A stretch of DNA of 53,237 bases from an uncultured Caulobacterales bacterium (GCA_903874895.1 CAIQUG010000075.1:1-53237); one strand, 5' to 3'; counted from the first letter of the stretch, positions 30,395-40,029 are shown. Made by a program: numbers and translations. The notes: a model not told the origin generated them from the sequence alone.

Positions 30395-31678
30395 ATGAGC
30401 CCCATTGCCGGCCTTGTCGCCGCCGCCGCCGTCGCGACCGCTGCCCCGCCGGTGCCGGATACGCCGGTCATCGCCATCCATGCCGCCCATCTGGTGGACG
30501 TGGCAGCCGGCCGCGTACTGGACGACGCCGTCGTCATCATTTCCGGAGATCGCGTCGCTGCTGCGGGTCCTGCTGCGACCACACCGACGCCGACGGGGGC
30601 CCGCCGGATCGAGCTCGGGGCCGCCACCCTGCTCCCGGGTCTGATCGATGTGCACGTCCACATGACCTCCAACGCCTCCGACGAGGGTCTGAACGGCCTC
30701 GTCAAGACCACGGCCCGGGAAGCCGTCGACGGGGTGGCCAACGCCCGGAAGACCCTTGAGGCGGGCTTCACCACCGTACGCAACGTGGGGGCCGGCGGCT
30801 TTTCCGACGTGGCCCTGCGCGACGCCATCAATGAGGGCGAGATCGAGGGGCCGCGGATGCTCGTGTCCGGCCCGCCACTGGGGGCCACCGGAGGGCATGC
30901 GGACGACAACCTCCTGCCCTTCGACTATCACCATCTGAGCGAAGGGGCGGCGGACGGCCCGTGGGCCCTGCGGGCGAAGGTCCGTCAGAACGTGAAGTAC
31001 GGGGCCGACCTGATCAAGTTCATGGCCACCGGCGGTGTCCTGTCCCACGGGGACAGCGTGGACGGCCAGCAACTGTCGCAGGACGAGATGAACGCGGTGG
31101 TGGAAGAGGCGCACATGTGGGGCCGCCGGGTCGCCGTGCATGCCCACGGGGCGTCGGGCATCCGCGGGGCCATCCTCGCCGGGGCGGACTCCATCGAGCA
31201 TGCGAGCCTGATCGACGACGAGGGCATCCGCCTGGCCAAGGCGCGCGGCGTCTATCTGTCCATGGACATCTACAATGACGACTTCATCCTGGCGGAGGGC
31301 GAACGCAACGGGATCGAGCCCGCCTCCCTCGACAAGGAACGGCAGATCGGCCGCCTGCAGCGCGCCAATTTCCAGAAGGCGGTGAAGGCGGGGGTGAAGA
31401 TGGCCTTCGGCACCGATGCGGGGGTCTACCCCCACGGGGACAATGCCCGGCAGTTCCCGGTCATGGTGAGCTACGGCATGACTGCGATCCAGGCCATCCA
31501 GGCGGCCACGGTGAACGCCGCGGACCTGCTGGGCTGGGGCGGCAAGGTGGGTCGCATCGCGCCCGGCTATTACGCCGACCTGATCGCCGTCGACGGGGAC
31601 CCGGTGGCCGACATACGGACGCTGGAGCGGGTCAGCTTCGTCATGAAGGGCGGCGTGGTCTGGAAGAGCAGCCGCTAG
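30395..31678 (+). CDS. Exported metal-dependent amidohydrolase, second copy type
   Basis: 427 residues. A short hydrophobic N-terminus (IAGLVAAAAVATAA) suggests export. The two-metal amidohydrolase site is complete: His87-x-His89 (DVHVHM), Lys208 (LIKFMATGG), His249 (VAVHAHG), His269 (IEHAS) and Asp341 (GTDAGVYPHGDN). The GTDAGVYPHG segment and ATGGVLSHGDS are typical of the Cc2672/Sgx9260 dipeptidase group. It shares the fold and the end VSFVMKGGxV with the enzyme at 26260-27564, but they are diverged and not adjacent, so substrates probably differ. ATG at 30395 with AGGAG about 12 bases upstream. It ends 12 bases before the convergent MBL-fold gene. Confidence 0.9.
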   Translation: MSPIAGLVAAAAVATAAPPVPDTPVIAIHAAHLVDVAAGRVLDDAVVIISGDRVAAAGPAATTPTPTGARRIELGAATLLPGLIDVHVHMTSNASDEGLNGLVKTTAREAVDGVANARKTLEAGFTTVRNVGAGGFSDVALRDAINEGEIEGPRMLVSGPPLGATGGHADDNLLPFDYHHLSEGAADGPWALRAKVRQNVKYGADLIKFMATGGVLSHGDSVDGQQLSQDEMNAVVEEAHMWGRRVAVHAHGASGIRGAILAGADSIEHASLIDDEGIRLAKARGVYLSMDIYNDDFILAEGERNGIEPASLDKERQIGRLQRANFQKAVKAGVKMAFGTDAGVYPHGDNARQFPVMVSYGMTAIQAIQAATVNAADLLGWGGKVGRIAPGYYADLIAVDGDPVADIRTLERVSFVMKGGVVWKSSR

Positions 31679-31690
31679 CCCCGTCGCGGG

Positions 31691-32683
31691 TCAGGGGGCG
31701 GTCCCCAGGCGGGCGAGCACGCCGGTCTGGAGGCCGACGCCGCTGATCCACTGCGATCCCACCGTGGCGACGGCGACGTCGGCCGGAGAGGCGTCCAGGG
31801 CCTGGCGAAGGATCCAGGTCGGTTCGAACCCCGTGCAGTGGGCGGCGAGGATCTTCCGGACGCCGAGGGCCTTCAGACGGGCCCCGGTGGCCTCGACGGA
31901 GGCGCGGTTGTTCAGGAACAGGTGAAGACCGCCGATCAGACCCGCGATCGGCTGGGGGCCGAGGATGGCATGGGCCCGCTCGCAGATGTTCATCACCCCC
32001 GCATGACCGCAGCCGGTGAGGACGACGGTCCCGTCCGCGGAATTGATCACCAGGGCCGCGTCCTCCGGCACCGTGTCGTCGATCCTGCCGGATGGACGGC
32101 TGAGATAACTGCCGGGGTTCCAGTTCCGTTCGTTGTGCGCCCGCGGCACCGGCCCGGTGAACCAGACCCCGGGCAGAAGTTCTGCGGGCGCATCATGCAC
32201 CACGAACGTGCCGCCCAGCGCCTCGTAGGCCAGCTTCAGGTCGGCCATCTCGGGGTTCGGCTTTCCGTCAGCGCGCTCCCGAGGTGCGAAGATGCCCGTG
32301 GCCACGTGACAGCGACCAAGCGCCCTGGGGTTGGTCCTGGCAAACTCCCGCCGCAGGGTGAGGAGCCCCGCGGTATGGTCCCCGTGATTGTGCGACAGGA
32401 TCACGTCTTCCACGTCCGACAGGTCGATCCTCAGGGTCCGCAGGTTCTGCAGGACCATGCCGGGCGAGGCGCCGGTATCATAGAGGATGCGGCGTCCGTC
32501 GGCCTCCACCAGGGCGGCAAAGCCCCACTCGCCGTCCATGCCGGACGACGCCACCATGGTGTCGAGGACCGTGATGCGGAGATGGCCGACCCCGGCTGGA
32601 ACGCCGGCCGCAAGGCCCCTGGCCGGGGCGGTCAGGGCCAGAGCCAGTCCGCCGATGAGCTGGCGGCGGTCGAGGGTCGTCAT
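31691..32683 (-). CDS. Tat-exported metallo-beta-lactamase-fold hydrolase (DHPS-like)
   Basis: 330 residues. The N-terminus LDRRQLIGGLALALTAPARG has a twin-arginine, a hydrophobic stretch and an A-x-A-like cleavage region, so Tat export is likely. The metal-binding SHNHGDH lies at residues 97-103, followed by GCGHAGVMN and AAHCTG, the set seen in the 7,8-dihydropterin-6-methyl... synthase-like (MptA/DHPS-like) MBL subfamily. The real substrate is unknown. ATG at 32683 with GGAGGA upstream. Same strand as the LpxO-like gene, 61 bases downstream. Confidence 0.87.
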   Translation of the reverse strand: MTTLDRRQLIGGLALALTAPARGLAAGVPAGVGHLRITVLDTMVASSGMDGEWGFAALVEADGRRILYDTGASPGMVLQNLRTLRIDLSDVEDVILSHNHGDHTAGLLTLRREFARTNPRALGRCHVATGIFAPRERADGKPNPEMADLKLAYEALGGTFVVHDAPAELLPGVWFTGPVPRAHNERNWNPGSYLSRPSGRIDDTVPEDAALVINSADGTVVLTGCGHAGVMNICERAHAILGPQPIAGLIGGLHLFLNNRASVEATGARLKALGVRKILAAHCTGFEPTWILRQALDASPADVAVATVGSQWISGVGLQTGVLARLGTAP

Positions 32684-32744
32684 GGCCGGTTCCTCCCCGT
32701 GGGTTCCCGAAGGAACGCACGCAGCATCAGCCGCCGTCAACCGG

Positions 32745-33662
32745 TCAGAGAATGACCAGCCCCACAAGGAGCACGATGGTGGCATACTTCAGGCTGTAGT
32801 AGAGGCGGCGGTTCTTCGCCTTCAGGGCCTTGCCGCTCTCCATCACGCCGTAGATCCGTTCGAAGAAGCGGTTCACCGCCCCCACCTGCTCGCCCACCTC
32901 GTTGGGGGCGCCGGTGGCTCCCATGACGTGATGGATCATCCAGCGGTTCACGGCCTGCCAGGGGCCGCGGACGGGTCGCTCCACATCGCAGAACAGGATC
33001 AGCCGGGTCATGTCCGACCCGTTGAAGGCCTCGTGCACATAGGTTTCGTCGAATACCATGGCCTCGCCGTCTCGCCAGCTGGCCCGTTCCCCGTCCACCT
33101 CGATCCAGCAACTGTCGGCATTGGGGGTGCGCAGGCCCAGATGGTAGCGGATCGAGCCCGCGAACGGGTCCCGGTGCCGCCCGAGCTTCCCGCCCGGCGG
33201 GAGGGTCGCGAACATGGCCCCGTGAACCGTGGGGATGCTCTTGAGCAGGGCCACCGTCTTCGGGCAGTAGGCGTTGGCCGACGGGATCGGATGATCGTAC
33301 CACTTCAGATAGAAGCGCTTCCAGCCGCGCTTGAAGAAGGTGTGGAAGCCCACGTCATTGTGCCCGATGGCAGCGGCGATGCGCCCCTCCTCCATCAAGG
33401 CCAGACCCTCGTCCCGGATCATCTCCCACTGATCGGTGATGGCCTGCATCTCGGGAAAGGAGTCCGGGGTCAGGAAGGGCCGGTTCGGCACCCGGGAGAA
33501 CAGATAGACCAGGGCGTTGTACGGAGCCGTGAAGGTCGAATGATCGGTGAGCTGGCGCAGGAACTTCAGCCGCACGCGGCCCCGGTAGTGCACATAGAGC
33601 GCCGCCGCCACGAGGGACGCGAGCACGCCCAGCCTGATTCCGATGGAAAGGGGTGAGAACAT
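32745..33662 (-). CDS. Membrane-anchored aspartyl/asparaginyl beta-hydroxylase-type oxygenase (LpxO-like)
   Basis: 305 residues with a membrane helix at each end (residues 7-25 and about 287-303) and a 2OG-Fe(II) oxygenase domain between. Iron ligands are His163-x-Asp165 (GRHRDPFAG) and His210 (DETYVHEAFN); Arg220 (MTRLILF) would bind 2-oxoglutarate. This is the aspartyl/asparaginyl beta-hydroxylase family, whose bacterial membrane members include LpxO, which hydroxylates lipid A acyl chains. Lipid A is plausible given the membrane anchors, but a protein or other lipid target is not excluded. ATG at 33662. Confidence 0.85.
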   Translation of the reverse strand: MFSPLSIGIRLGVLASLVAAALYVHYRGRVRLKFLRQLTDHSTFTAPYNALVYLFSRVPNRPFLTPDSFPEMQAITDQWEMIRDEGLALMEEGRIAAAIGHNDVGFHTFFKRGWKRFYLKWYDHPIPSANAYCPKTVALLKSIPTVHGAMFATLPPGGKLGRHRDPFAGSIRYHLGLRTPNADSCWIEVDGERASWRDGEAMVFDETYVHEAFNGSDMTRLILFCDVERPVRGPWQAVNRWMIHHVMGATGAPNEVGEQVGAVNRFFERIYGVMESGKALKAKNRRLYYSLKYATIVLLVGLVIL

Positions 33663-33732
33663 AGATCAATCCAGCCCGACCGGCGCACCGATCGGCCCGC
33701 CGCAAAACCCGCTCATAGCAGCAATTGCCGCG

Positions 33733-34368
33733 TCAGGCGACGAAGCGTGCTTCCGTCCGCGCCCGGAGGTGGTCCAGCGTGACGCCGTCCGCCAGCTCCA
33801 GCAGCTTCAGGGTTGCCGCCGCCTTGTCGACCGCCAGGACCGCGAGGTCGGTGATGACCAGATCGACGACCCCCGCCCCGGTCAGGGGAAGGGTGCACTG
33901 CTTCAGCAGCTTGGGCGCACCGGATTTCTCGCAGTGCTCCATCACCACGACCACGCGCTTGACCCCCGCCACCAGATCCATGGCGCCGCCCATGCCCTTG
34001 ACCATCTTGCCCGGCACCATCCAGTTGGCCAGGTCGCCGTTCTCGGCCACCTGCATCGCCCCGAGGATCGACAGGTTGATGTGCCCGCCCCGGATCATGG
34101 CAAAGCTGTCCGACGACGAGAAATAGCTGGAGCTTGGCAGCTCGGTGATGGTCTGCTTGCCCGCATTGATGAGATCGGCATCGACCTCGCTCTCCAGCGG
34201 AAACGGCCCCATGCCGAGCATGCCGTTCTCGCTCTGCAGCGTCACCGACATGCCCGGCGGGATGTGGTTCGAGACCAGGGTCGGAATGCCGATGCCCAGA
34301 TTCACGTAGAAGCCATCCTGCAGTTCCCTCGCCGCGCGGGCGGCCATCTCGTCACGGGTCCAGGCCAT
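33733..34368 (-). CDS. scoB: 3-oxoacid CoA-transferase subunit B
   Basis: 211 residues. The family I CoA-transferase beta subunit; the catalytic Glu lies in [13 protein letters not shown], and [12 protein letters not shown] and [14 protein letters not shown] are standard. It exchanges CoA between succinyl-CoA and acetoacetate or a related 3-oxoacid. ATG at 34368 overlaps the subunit A stop by one base (TGATG), so the subunits are translated in step. Confidence 0.94.
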   Translation of the reverse strand: MAWTRDEMAARAARELQDGFYVNLGIGIPTLVSNHIPPGMSVTLQSENGMLGMGPFPLESEVDADLINAGKQTITELPSSSYFSSSDSFAMIRGGHINLSILGAMQVAENGDLANWMVPGKMVKGMGGAMDLVAGVKRVVVVMEHCEKSGAPKLLKQCTLPLTGAGVVDLVITDLAVLAVDKAAATLKLLELADGVTLDHLRARTEARFVA

Positions 34369-35084
34369 CAGACGGCTCCCTTTTCCGGCTCGCGGGTGGT
34401 GACCCGTTCGATCCGCTTTTCAAACACGGCCCCCTGGAAGATCCGGTCCACATAGATCGACGGGGTGTGGATGTGATCCGGGTCGATCTGGCCGGTCTCG
34501 ACCAGATGCTCCACCTCCACCACGCAGGCGCGGCCCGCCGTGGCCATCATCGGATTGAAGTTGCGCGCCGTCTTCCGGTAGACGAGATTTCCGTCGGCGT
34601 CGCCCTTCCAGGCCTTGACGATGGAGAGGTCGGCGATCAGCCCCGTTTCCATCACATAGTGCTCGCCATTGAAGGTGCGGGTCTCCTTGCCGTCGGCAAT
34701 CAACGTGCCGTAGCCGGTCTTGGTGTAGAAGGCCGGGATGCCCGCGCCGCCCGCCCGGATCCGCTCGGCCAGCGTGCCCTGCGGGTTGAATTCCAGCTCG
34801 AGCTCCCCGGACAGGTAGAGCTTCTCGAACAGCTTGTTCTCGCCGACATACGAGCTGATCATCTTGCGGATCTGGCCGTTCTCCAGCAGCAGCCCGAGGC
34901 CGAAGCCGTCCACGCCGCAGTTGTTGGAGATCACCGTCAGGTCCTTGACGCCGTGCACGCGGATCGCCGCGATCAGGTTCTCGGGGATGCCGCAGAGACC
35001 GAAGCCCCCGGCCATGATGGTCATGCCGTCGAACAGCAGTCCGTCGATGGCGTCAGCGGCAGTGGCGACCGTTTTTCGGGACAT
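34368..35084 (-). CDS. scoA: 3-oxoacid CoA-transferase subunit A
   Basis: 238 residues. [21 protein letters not shown] near the N-terminus and [14 protein letters not shown] are characteristic of the alpha subunit, and [20 protein letters not shown] is typical of the SCOT group. ATG at 35084 with GGAG about 9 bases upstream. First gene of the pair, divergent from the acyl-CoA synthetase. Together they activate or release ketoacids such as acetoacetate. Confidence 0.94.
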   Translation of the reverse strand: MSRKTVATAADAIDGLLFDGMTIMAGGFGLCGIPENLIAAIRVHGVKDLTVISNNCGVDGFGLGLLLENGQIRKMISSYVGENKLFEKLYLSGELELEFNPQGTLAERIRAGGAGIPAFYTKTGYGTLIADGKETRTFNGEHYVMETGLIADLSIVKAWKGDADGNLVYRKTARNFNPMMATAGRACVVEVEHLVETGQIDPDHIHTPSIYVDRIFQGAVFEKRIERVTTREPEKGAV

Positions 35085-35299
35085 GGCGGCTCCGGGAGTT
35101 GGCGCGGTCTGATGGCGCTGGTGTCGCGCAATCAATCCCCGATTTCAACCGGGCATGTTGCAATGCACACTGAATTGAGGGGGCAGCCGCGACGGACCTG
35201 ACCCTAGGGCGCCCTAGCAAGGTCCTCCCCGCTCCGATTAAGATGGACCTGCAGGCCTGCCACAGACAGGCCGGACGACCATTTGGACGAGGATCCGCC

Positions 35300-36826
35300 A
35301 TGCTGCCCTATCGACACCTGGAAGCCGGTGACAAGCCCGCCATGATCATGGCCGGGTCCGGGGAGATCGTCCCCTACTCCGTCCTCGAAGCCCGCTCGAA
35401 CCAGATTGCCCAACTGTTCTGGTCCATGGGGATCAAGGCCGGAGACGCGGTGTCGATCCTGGTGGAAAACTCCCCGCGGTTCTTTGAACTGGTCATGGCC
35501 GCCCACCGGTCCGGCCTGCGCTACACGTGCATGTCCACCAAGCTGGCCCCCGCCGAGATCACCTACATCGTCAAGGACAGCGGGTCGAAGGCCCTGATCG
35601 CGTCGCACGGTCTCGCGGCCCTGGCAGAGGCTGCGGCTGCGCAGGTGGAGGGCGTGGCCCTGTTCATGGTGGGCGGCACTTCCGGGGCCTTCAGGAGCCT
35701 CGAGGCGGCGATGTCCGCCCAGCCCACCACCCGCCTCGCCGACGAACGCCTCGGGGACGCGATGCTGTATTCCTCCGGCACGACCGGGCACCCCAAGGGC
35801 GTGCGCCGGGCCCCGGTCGACCGGACGCTGGACGACCTGCCGGCCCTGTCGATGATCGGGATGGGGCTCTACGGCTTCAGCCGGGACATGGTCTACCTGT
35901 CACCGGCACCGCTCTATCACGCCGCCCCGCTGGGATGGTGCATGGCGGTCCTGGAACTCGGCGGAACCGTGGTGATCATGGAACATTTCGAGGCAGAGGC
36001 GGCGCTGGCGGACATCGGCCGCTACAAGGTGACGCACGCCCAGTGGGTGCCGACCCATTTCGTGCGGATGCTCAAGCTGCCTGAGGACACCCGGGCGAAA
36101 TATGACGTCTCCAGCCTGAAGGCCGTCTACCACGCCGCCGCCCCCTGCCCGGTCCCGGTGAAGGAGGCGATGATCGCGTGGTGGGGCCCGATCGTGCACG
36201 AGTATTACGCCGGCACCGAAGGCAACGGTTTTGTCGCCTGCAATTCCGCCGAATGGCTCGCGCACAAGGGCACAGTGGGCAAGGCCGTCAACTGCGAGAT
36301 CAAGATCTGCGACGAGGCGGGTGATCCCGTCGCTCCCCGGGCAGAAGGGGAAGTGTTCTTTGCCGGCGGCGGTCAGTTCGAGTACCACAACGACCCCGAC
36401 AAGACGGCCAAGTCCCGCAACAAGCATGGCTGGTCGACCCTCGGGGACATCGGCTGGCTGGACGAGGACGGGTTCCTCTACCTCACCGACCGCAAGAGCT
36501 TCATGATCATCTCCGGCGGCGTGAACATCTACCCGCAGGAGGTTGAAAACCTTCTGGTCACTCATCCCAAGGTCGCCGATGTCGCGGTGATCGGTGCCCC
36601 GCACGAAGAGATGGGCGAGCAGGTCGTGGCCGTCATCCAGCCCGCCGACTGGAGCGAGGCCGGGGACGACCTCGCCGCAGAACTCATGGCCTTCTGCCGC
36701 TCGCAGATCAGCCATGTGAAATGTCCCCGCAAGATCGATTTCCGGCCGGAACTGCCGCGGCACCAGACCGGCAAGCTCTACAAGCGCCTGATCCGGGACG
36801 AGTACTGGGGCAAGGTCAAGGCCTGA
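35300..36826 (+). CDS. Acyl-CoA synthetase (AMP-forming)
   Basis: 508 residues of the ANL superfamily. The ATP-binding loop YSSGTTGHPKGV lies near residues 155-166. YAGTEGNG, TLGDIGWLDEDGFLYLTDR and ISGGVNIYPQEVEN mark the hinge and adenylation core, and the C-terminal catalytic Lys lies in HQTGKLYKR. It activates a carboxylic acid to its CoA thioester; the acid is unknown, but neighbours (CoA-transferase, acyl-CoA dehydrogenase) point to fatty or aromatic acid breakdown. ATG at 35300 has GAGGA at ideal distance. Divergent from scoAB. Confidence 0.92.
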   Translation: MLPYRHLEAGDKPAMIMAGSGEIVPYSVLEARSNQIAQLFWSMGIKAGDAVSILVENSPRFFELVMAAHRSGLRYTCMSTKLAPAEITYIVKDSGSKALIASHGLAALAEAAAAQVEGVALFMVGGTSGAFRSLEAAMSAQPTTRLADERLGDAMLYSSGTTGHPKGVRRAPVDRTLDDLPALSMIGMGLYGFSRDMVYLSPAPLYHAAPLGWCMAVLELGGTVVIMEHFEAEAALADIGRYKVTHAQWVPTHFVRMLKLPEDTRAKYDVSSLKAVYHAAAPCPVPVKEAMIAWWGPIVHEYYAGTEGNGFVACNSAEWLAHKGTVGKAVNCEIKICDEAGDPVAPRAEGEVFFAGGGQFEYHNDPDKTAKSRNKHGWSTLGDIGWLDEDGFLYLTDRKSFMIISGGVNIYPQEVENLLVTHPKVADVAVIGAPHEEMGEQVVAVIQPADWSEAGDDLAAELMAFCRSQISHVKCPRKIDFRPELPRHQTGKLYKRLIRDEYWGKVKA

Positions 36827-36859
36827 TCCGGCCCCGCCGCCGCAGCCCCCCTCGCCCGG

Positions 36860-38572
36860 TCAGGCGGTCCCGCGGACCAGCCGGCCGGGCAGCGCCCCCG
36901 TGGGCACCCCGTCCCGATAGGTGACCTCGCCCGCCACCAGGGTCGCGCGATAGCCCCGTGCGGTCTGGGTCAGACGTCGTCCGCCGGCCGGCAGGTCATG
37001 GCTGACCCTCGGCCGGTCAAGGGCCAGGCGGTCATAGTCGATCAGATTCAGATCGGCTCGCAGACCGACGGCGATGCGGCCACGGTCGTGCAGCCCCGCC
37101 AGCGCCGCCGTGGTGCTTGTCTGCATCTTGACCACCGTCTCGAGGGGAAAGCGCGGGCCGCGGGTCCGATCCCGCGTCCAGTGGGTCAGGTTCGACGTGG
37201 GAAAGCTGCCGTCGCAGATCATCCCCACATGCGCCCCGCCATCCGACAGGCCGGGTGCGGTGTCCCGGTGCCCCATCATCTCGAAGGACGGATCAAGGGA
37301 CCCGTCGGCATAGTTGAGGAACGGCAGGTAGATCATCCCCCGACCGTCATTTTCCAGCAGGACATCCAGTGCCGCCTCCAGGGGCGACACGCCCCGACGG
37401 GCGGCATCGGCGGCCAGGCTCTGGTCCGGGGTCGGCTCGTAGTCGAAGCCGTCCCGCAGGGGGTACATGGCCGACCAGTTACCGAAGGTGTCCCGGGCGA
37501 AGGGACTGGCCCACACCGCCTTCTCCGCCAGCAGCCGGCGGCGGAAGTCGGGATCGCGCAGGGCCGCCACCCGCTCGGCCAGGCTCTTGCCCGACAGAAC
37601 GGCGAAGGACGGATGGAAGCTGAACGGAGACAGGGTCAGCTCGAGCCCCAGCAGCAGGCCGACGGGGCGCCCGCAGACCTGCGCCTTCATCGGCAGGCCC
37701 TCGTCCACCGCCGCCTCCAGCCGGGCCAGCAGACGCCGCCAGCCATCCGGCGCACGACCGCTCTGGGCCAGGGTGAAGGACAGGGGGCGGCCGGACTGGC
37801 GGACCAGACGGGTCAGCATGTCGAACTCGGCCTCCGGATCCACGAAATCGGACACCACCTGCATCACGCCACGACCGGCGCGTTGGAGGCCTGCCGCGAT
37901 GCCCGCCAGTTCCGCCTCCGCGGCGGTCAGGGTGGGGGTCGGCTGTCCATCACTGGTCCGGTGGTTCAGGGTGCGGGAGGTGGAGAAGCCCAGTGCCCCG
38001 GCCCGCATGGCATCCTCGGCGATCTGCGACATGGCGTCGATGTCGGCTTCGGTTGCCGCCTCGCGATTGGCACCCCGCTCCCCCATCACGAAGACGCGAA
38101 CGGCCGCATGGGGCAGCTGGGCGCCAATGTCGATATCGAAGGCCCGGCTCGCCAGCGAGTCCAGATAGTCGGGGAAGCTGCGCCAGTTCCAGGGCAGCCC
38201 CTCTTCCAGCACGGGAAACGGAATGTCCTCGACCCCCTCCATCAGGCGGATCAGGCGGCCGTGATCATCGGGCCGGCAGGGGGCGAAACCGACCCCGCAA
38301 TTCCCCATCACCGCGGTGGTGACGCCATGCAGCGAAGACGGTTGCAGGCGAGTGTCCCAGGTGGCCTGGCCATCATAGTGGGTGTGCACATCCACGAAAC
38401 CAGGGGTCACGATCAGGCCCCGGGCATCGATCTCCTCGGCACCCCGGCCGGCGACCTTGCCCACCGCGGCGATCCGCCCGCCGCTGAGGGCCACATCGCC
38501 CTCGAAACCGGCCGCCCCGGTACCGTCGACGATCTGACCGCCGCGGATCACCGTGTCAAAGTCCGCCGCCAT
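36860..38572 (-). CDS. N-acyl-D-amino-acid deacylase-family amidohydrolase
   Basis: 570 residues of amidohydrolase family 3 (D-aminoacylase type). The start DTVIRGGQIVDGTGAAG and TPGFVDVHTHYDGQATWD, with the HxH metal pair, are diagnostic. GNCGVGFAPCRP carries the Cys that binds zinc in D-aminoacylases. SDGGAHVGMICD near residue 445 holds the catalytic Asp. The family removes acyl groups from N-acyl-D-amino acids or related amides. Cytoplasmic; no signal peptide. ATG at 38572. It is on the same strand and 63 bases downstream of the split peptide transporter, suggesting uptake and breakdown of peptides or acylated amino acids. Confidence 0.87.
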   Translation of the reverse strand: MAADFDTVIRGGQIVDGTGAAGFEGDVALSGGRIAAVGKVAGRGAEEIDARGLIVTPGFVDVHTHYDGQATWDTRLQPSSLHGVTTAVMGNCGVGFAPCRPDDHGRLIRLMEGVEDIPFPVLEEGLPWNWRSFPDYLDSLASRAFDIDIGAQLPHAAVRVFVMGERGANREAATEADIDAMSQIAEDAMRAGALGFSTSRTLNHRTSDGQPTPTLTAAEAELAGIAAGLQRAGRGVMQVVSDFVDPEAEFDMLTRLVRQSGRPLSFTLAQSGRAPDGWRRLLARLEAAVDEGLPMKAQVCGRPVGLLLGLELTLSPFSFHPSFAVLSGKSLAERVAALRDPDFRRRLLAEKAVWASPFARDTFGNWSAMYPLRDGFDYEPTPDQSLAADAARRGVSPLEAALDVLLENDGRGMIYLPFLNYADGSLDPSFEMMGHRDTAPGLSDGGAHVGMICDGSFPTSNLTHWTRDRTRGPRFPLETVVKMQTSTTAALAGLHDRGRIAVGLRADLNLIDYDRLALDRPRVSHDLPAGGRRLTQTARGYRATLVAGEVTYRDGVPTGALPGRLVRGTA

Positions 38573-38635
38573 GCCGTTCCCCGTCCCTGTCCATGCCTTG
38601 TTGAACCAGATGGTGCGCTCGGGGGCTGAACCCCG

Positions 38636-39304
38636 TCAAGGCGAAGGGACGGCTGCCATGCGCGTCAGCAACCGGTTCATCGGCAGGGTCAGGGCGGCGA
38701 AGATCAGGCTGCAGGCCACGGCAAAGCCGGCATGCAGCGCCCAGAACTGCCAGTTCGGGATCACGCCGTAGTACTTGCCCAGGGACCCGCTGACCGTGGA
38801 ACCGATGAAGATCGCGAAATAATAAGCCGATATGGCCGTCGCCTTGATGCTCTTCGGGGCCGCCCGGGCCACCAGGGCGACGATGACCGGAACGGCATAG
38901 AGCCAGCCGATTGCCGACAGCATGTGAAAGCTCAGCGCCCACAGCACGCCCACCGGTCGCCCGCCGGACAGGAACTCGCCTGCCGCCAGCAGCAGCTCGG
39001 AGGCCGCAAAGCCCATCGTGCCCCAGACGATCTTGGTCACGTCCGCCGGTTCCGTGCCCTGGCGCTGCTGCCGGGCCCAGAGCCAGATGACCACCGGTCC
39101 GAACAGGATCGTGCCCAGGCTGTCCACCGACTGGAACCAGGTGACCGGCGCGTCCAGGCCGAACATGTGCCGGTCCACCCGGTCCCGGACCCAGACCGGA
39201 TAGGCGTTCCAGATCTGCGACTGGGCCACCCAGAAGAGCGAGGACGTGGCCACGATCATCACCAGCACGGCAATGCGGGCCCCGTCTCCCGGCTCCAGCG
39301 TCAC
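38636..39304 (-). CDS. POT/PTR peptide transporter, C-terminal half
   Basis: 222 residues with about six membrane segments, matching the second half of proton-dependent oligopeptide transporters (TSSLFWVAQSQIWNAYPVW, ATAISAYYFAIFIGSTVSG). It starts with a GTG overlapping the stop of the N-terminal half (GTGA). The two ORFs add up to 464 residues, the size of one POT protein, and join in the loop between the two six-helix bundles. Either it is a frameshifted gene or a naturally split, translationally coupled transporter; see the finding on the C6 run. Confidence 0.8.
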   Translation of the reverse strand: MTLEPGDGARIAVLVMIVATSSLFWVAQSQIWNAYPVWVRDRVDRHMFGLDAPVTWFQSVDSLGTILFGPVVIWLWARQQRQGTEPADVTKIVWGTMGFAASELLLAAGEFLSGGRPVGVLWALSFHMLSAIGWLYAVPVIVALVARAAPKSIKATAISAYYFAIFIGSTVSGSLGKYYGVIPNWQFWALHAGFAVACSLIFAALTLPMNRLLTRMAAVPSP

Positions 39305-40029
39305 GACGGCGCGGGTCGCTGGACCGGGGGGTCGGCCGGCAGCCGGTGCATGGTGGCGAGATAGATGACGAGGCCGATGACCACGACCACCGCGGCGGCC
39401 CCAAAGCCGTAGTGCCAGCCGTACAGCTCCCCGAGCGTCCCGCAGACCAGCGGCGACAGCACCGCTCCCGTATTGGACGACATCAGGAAGATCGAGAACC
39501 CCTGGTCCCGGCGGCTGTCATCGGCGGCATACAGCCCGCCGACCTGGGCCGCGACATTGCCCTTCAGCAGGCCGCTGCCCGTCAGCAGCGTGCCCAGGGC
39601 GAACAGGAAGGTCGGTTCGAAGGCCATCAGTCCGTGGCCGATGGCCATGACGACGAGGCCGAGGATCACCGTCCGTCGCCGACCCAGCCACTGGTCGCCG
39701 ATGTAGCCTCCCACCACGGGCAGCAGGAAGACCAGCCCGCCATAGAGCCCGAAGATCTGCAGGGCCAGCGCCTGAAGGGTCATGGGTCCGAAGATCGACT
39801 CCAGCCCGGCCCGGAACGGGGCAAAGCCGATCACATGGTCGATCACGCCGGGCTTGAACAGCCGACCGGTCATGTACAGCACCAGCAGGGCCTGCATGCC
39901 GTAATAGGAGAAGCGCTCGAACCCCTCCATGGCGACCAGATAGAGAAGACCCCGGGGATGACCGAAGAACGCGCGGTCAGTGGCGTCGCTGTTCGTGCCT
40001 GCGCCCCCGCGATCGATTACCTGCGCCAT
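39301..40029 (-). CDS. POT/PTR peptide transporter, N-terminal half
   Basis: 242 residues with six membrane segments. The ExxERFxYYG proton-coupling motif reads EGFERFSYYG (about residues 35-44), and GGYIGDQWLGRRRTVI follows, both specific to POT transporters of di- and tripeptides. It terminates after LPADPPVQRPAPS, before the second helix bundle. ATG at 40029. The upstream intergenic region is shared with the divergent ilvA leader. Unlikely to function without the adjoining ORF. Confidence 0.85.
   Translation of the reverse strand: MAQVIDRGGAGTNSDATDRAFFGHPRGLLYLVAMEGFERFSYYGMQALLVLYMTGRLFKPGVIDHVIGFAPFRAGLESIFGPMTLQALALQIFGLYGGLVFLLPVVGGYIGDQWLGRRRTVILGLVVMAIGHGLMAFEPTFLFALGTLLTGSGLLKGNVAAQVGGLYAADDSRRDQGFSIFLMSSNTGAVLSPLVCGTLGELYGWHYGFGAAAVVVVIGLVIYLATMHRLPADPPVQRPAPS
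39326..39331 (-). other. C6 homopolymer at the transporter frame change
   Basis: On the coding strand GAC CCC CCG contains six consecutive C residues 22 bases before the N-half stop. With one more C, or after a -1 slip, the frame continues without a stop as ...ADPPGPATRAVVTLEPGDG and enters the C-half. This is direct arithmetic on the sequence. Confidence 0.7.

Noticed and set aside
39301-40029. Calling the transporter a plain pseudogene
   Set aside because: Both halves are intact, codon use is normal, and the ORFs are coupled by GTGA, so a working split gene or sequencing error cannot be excluded.
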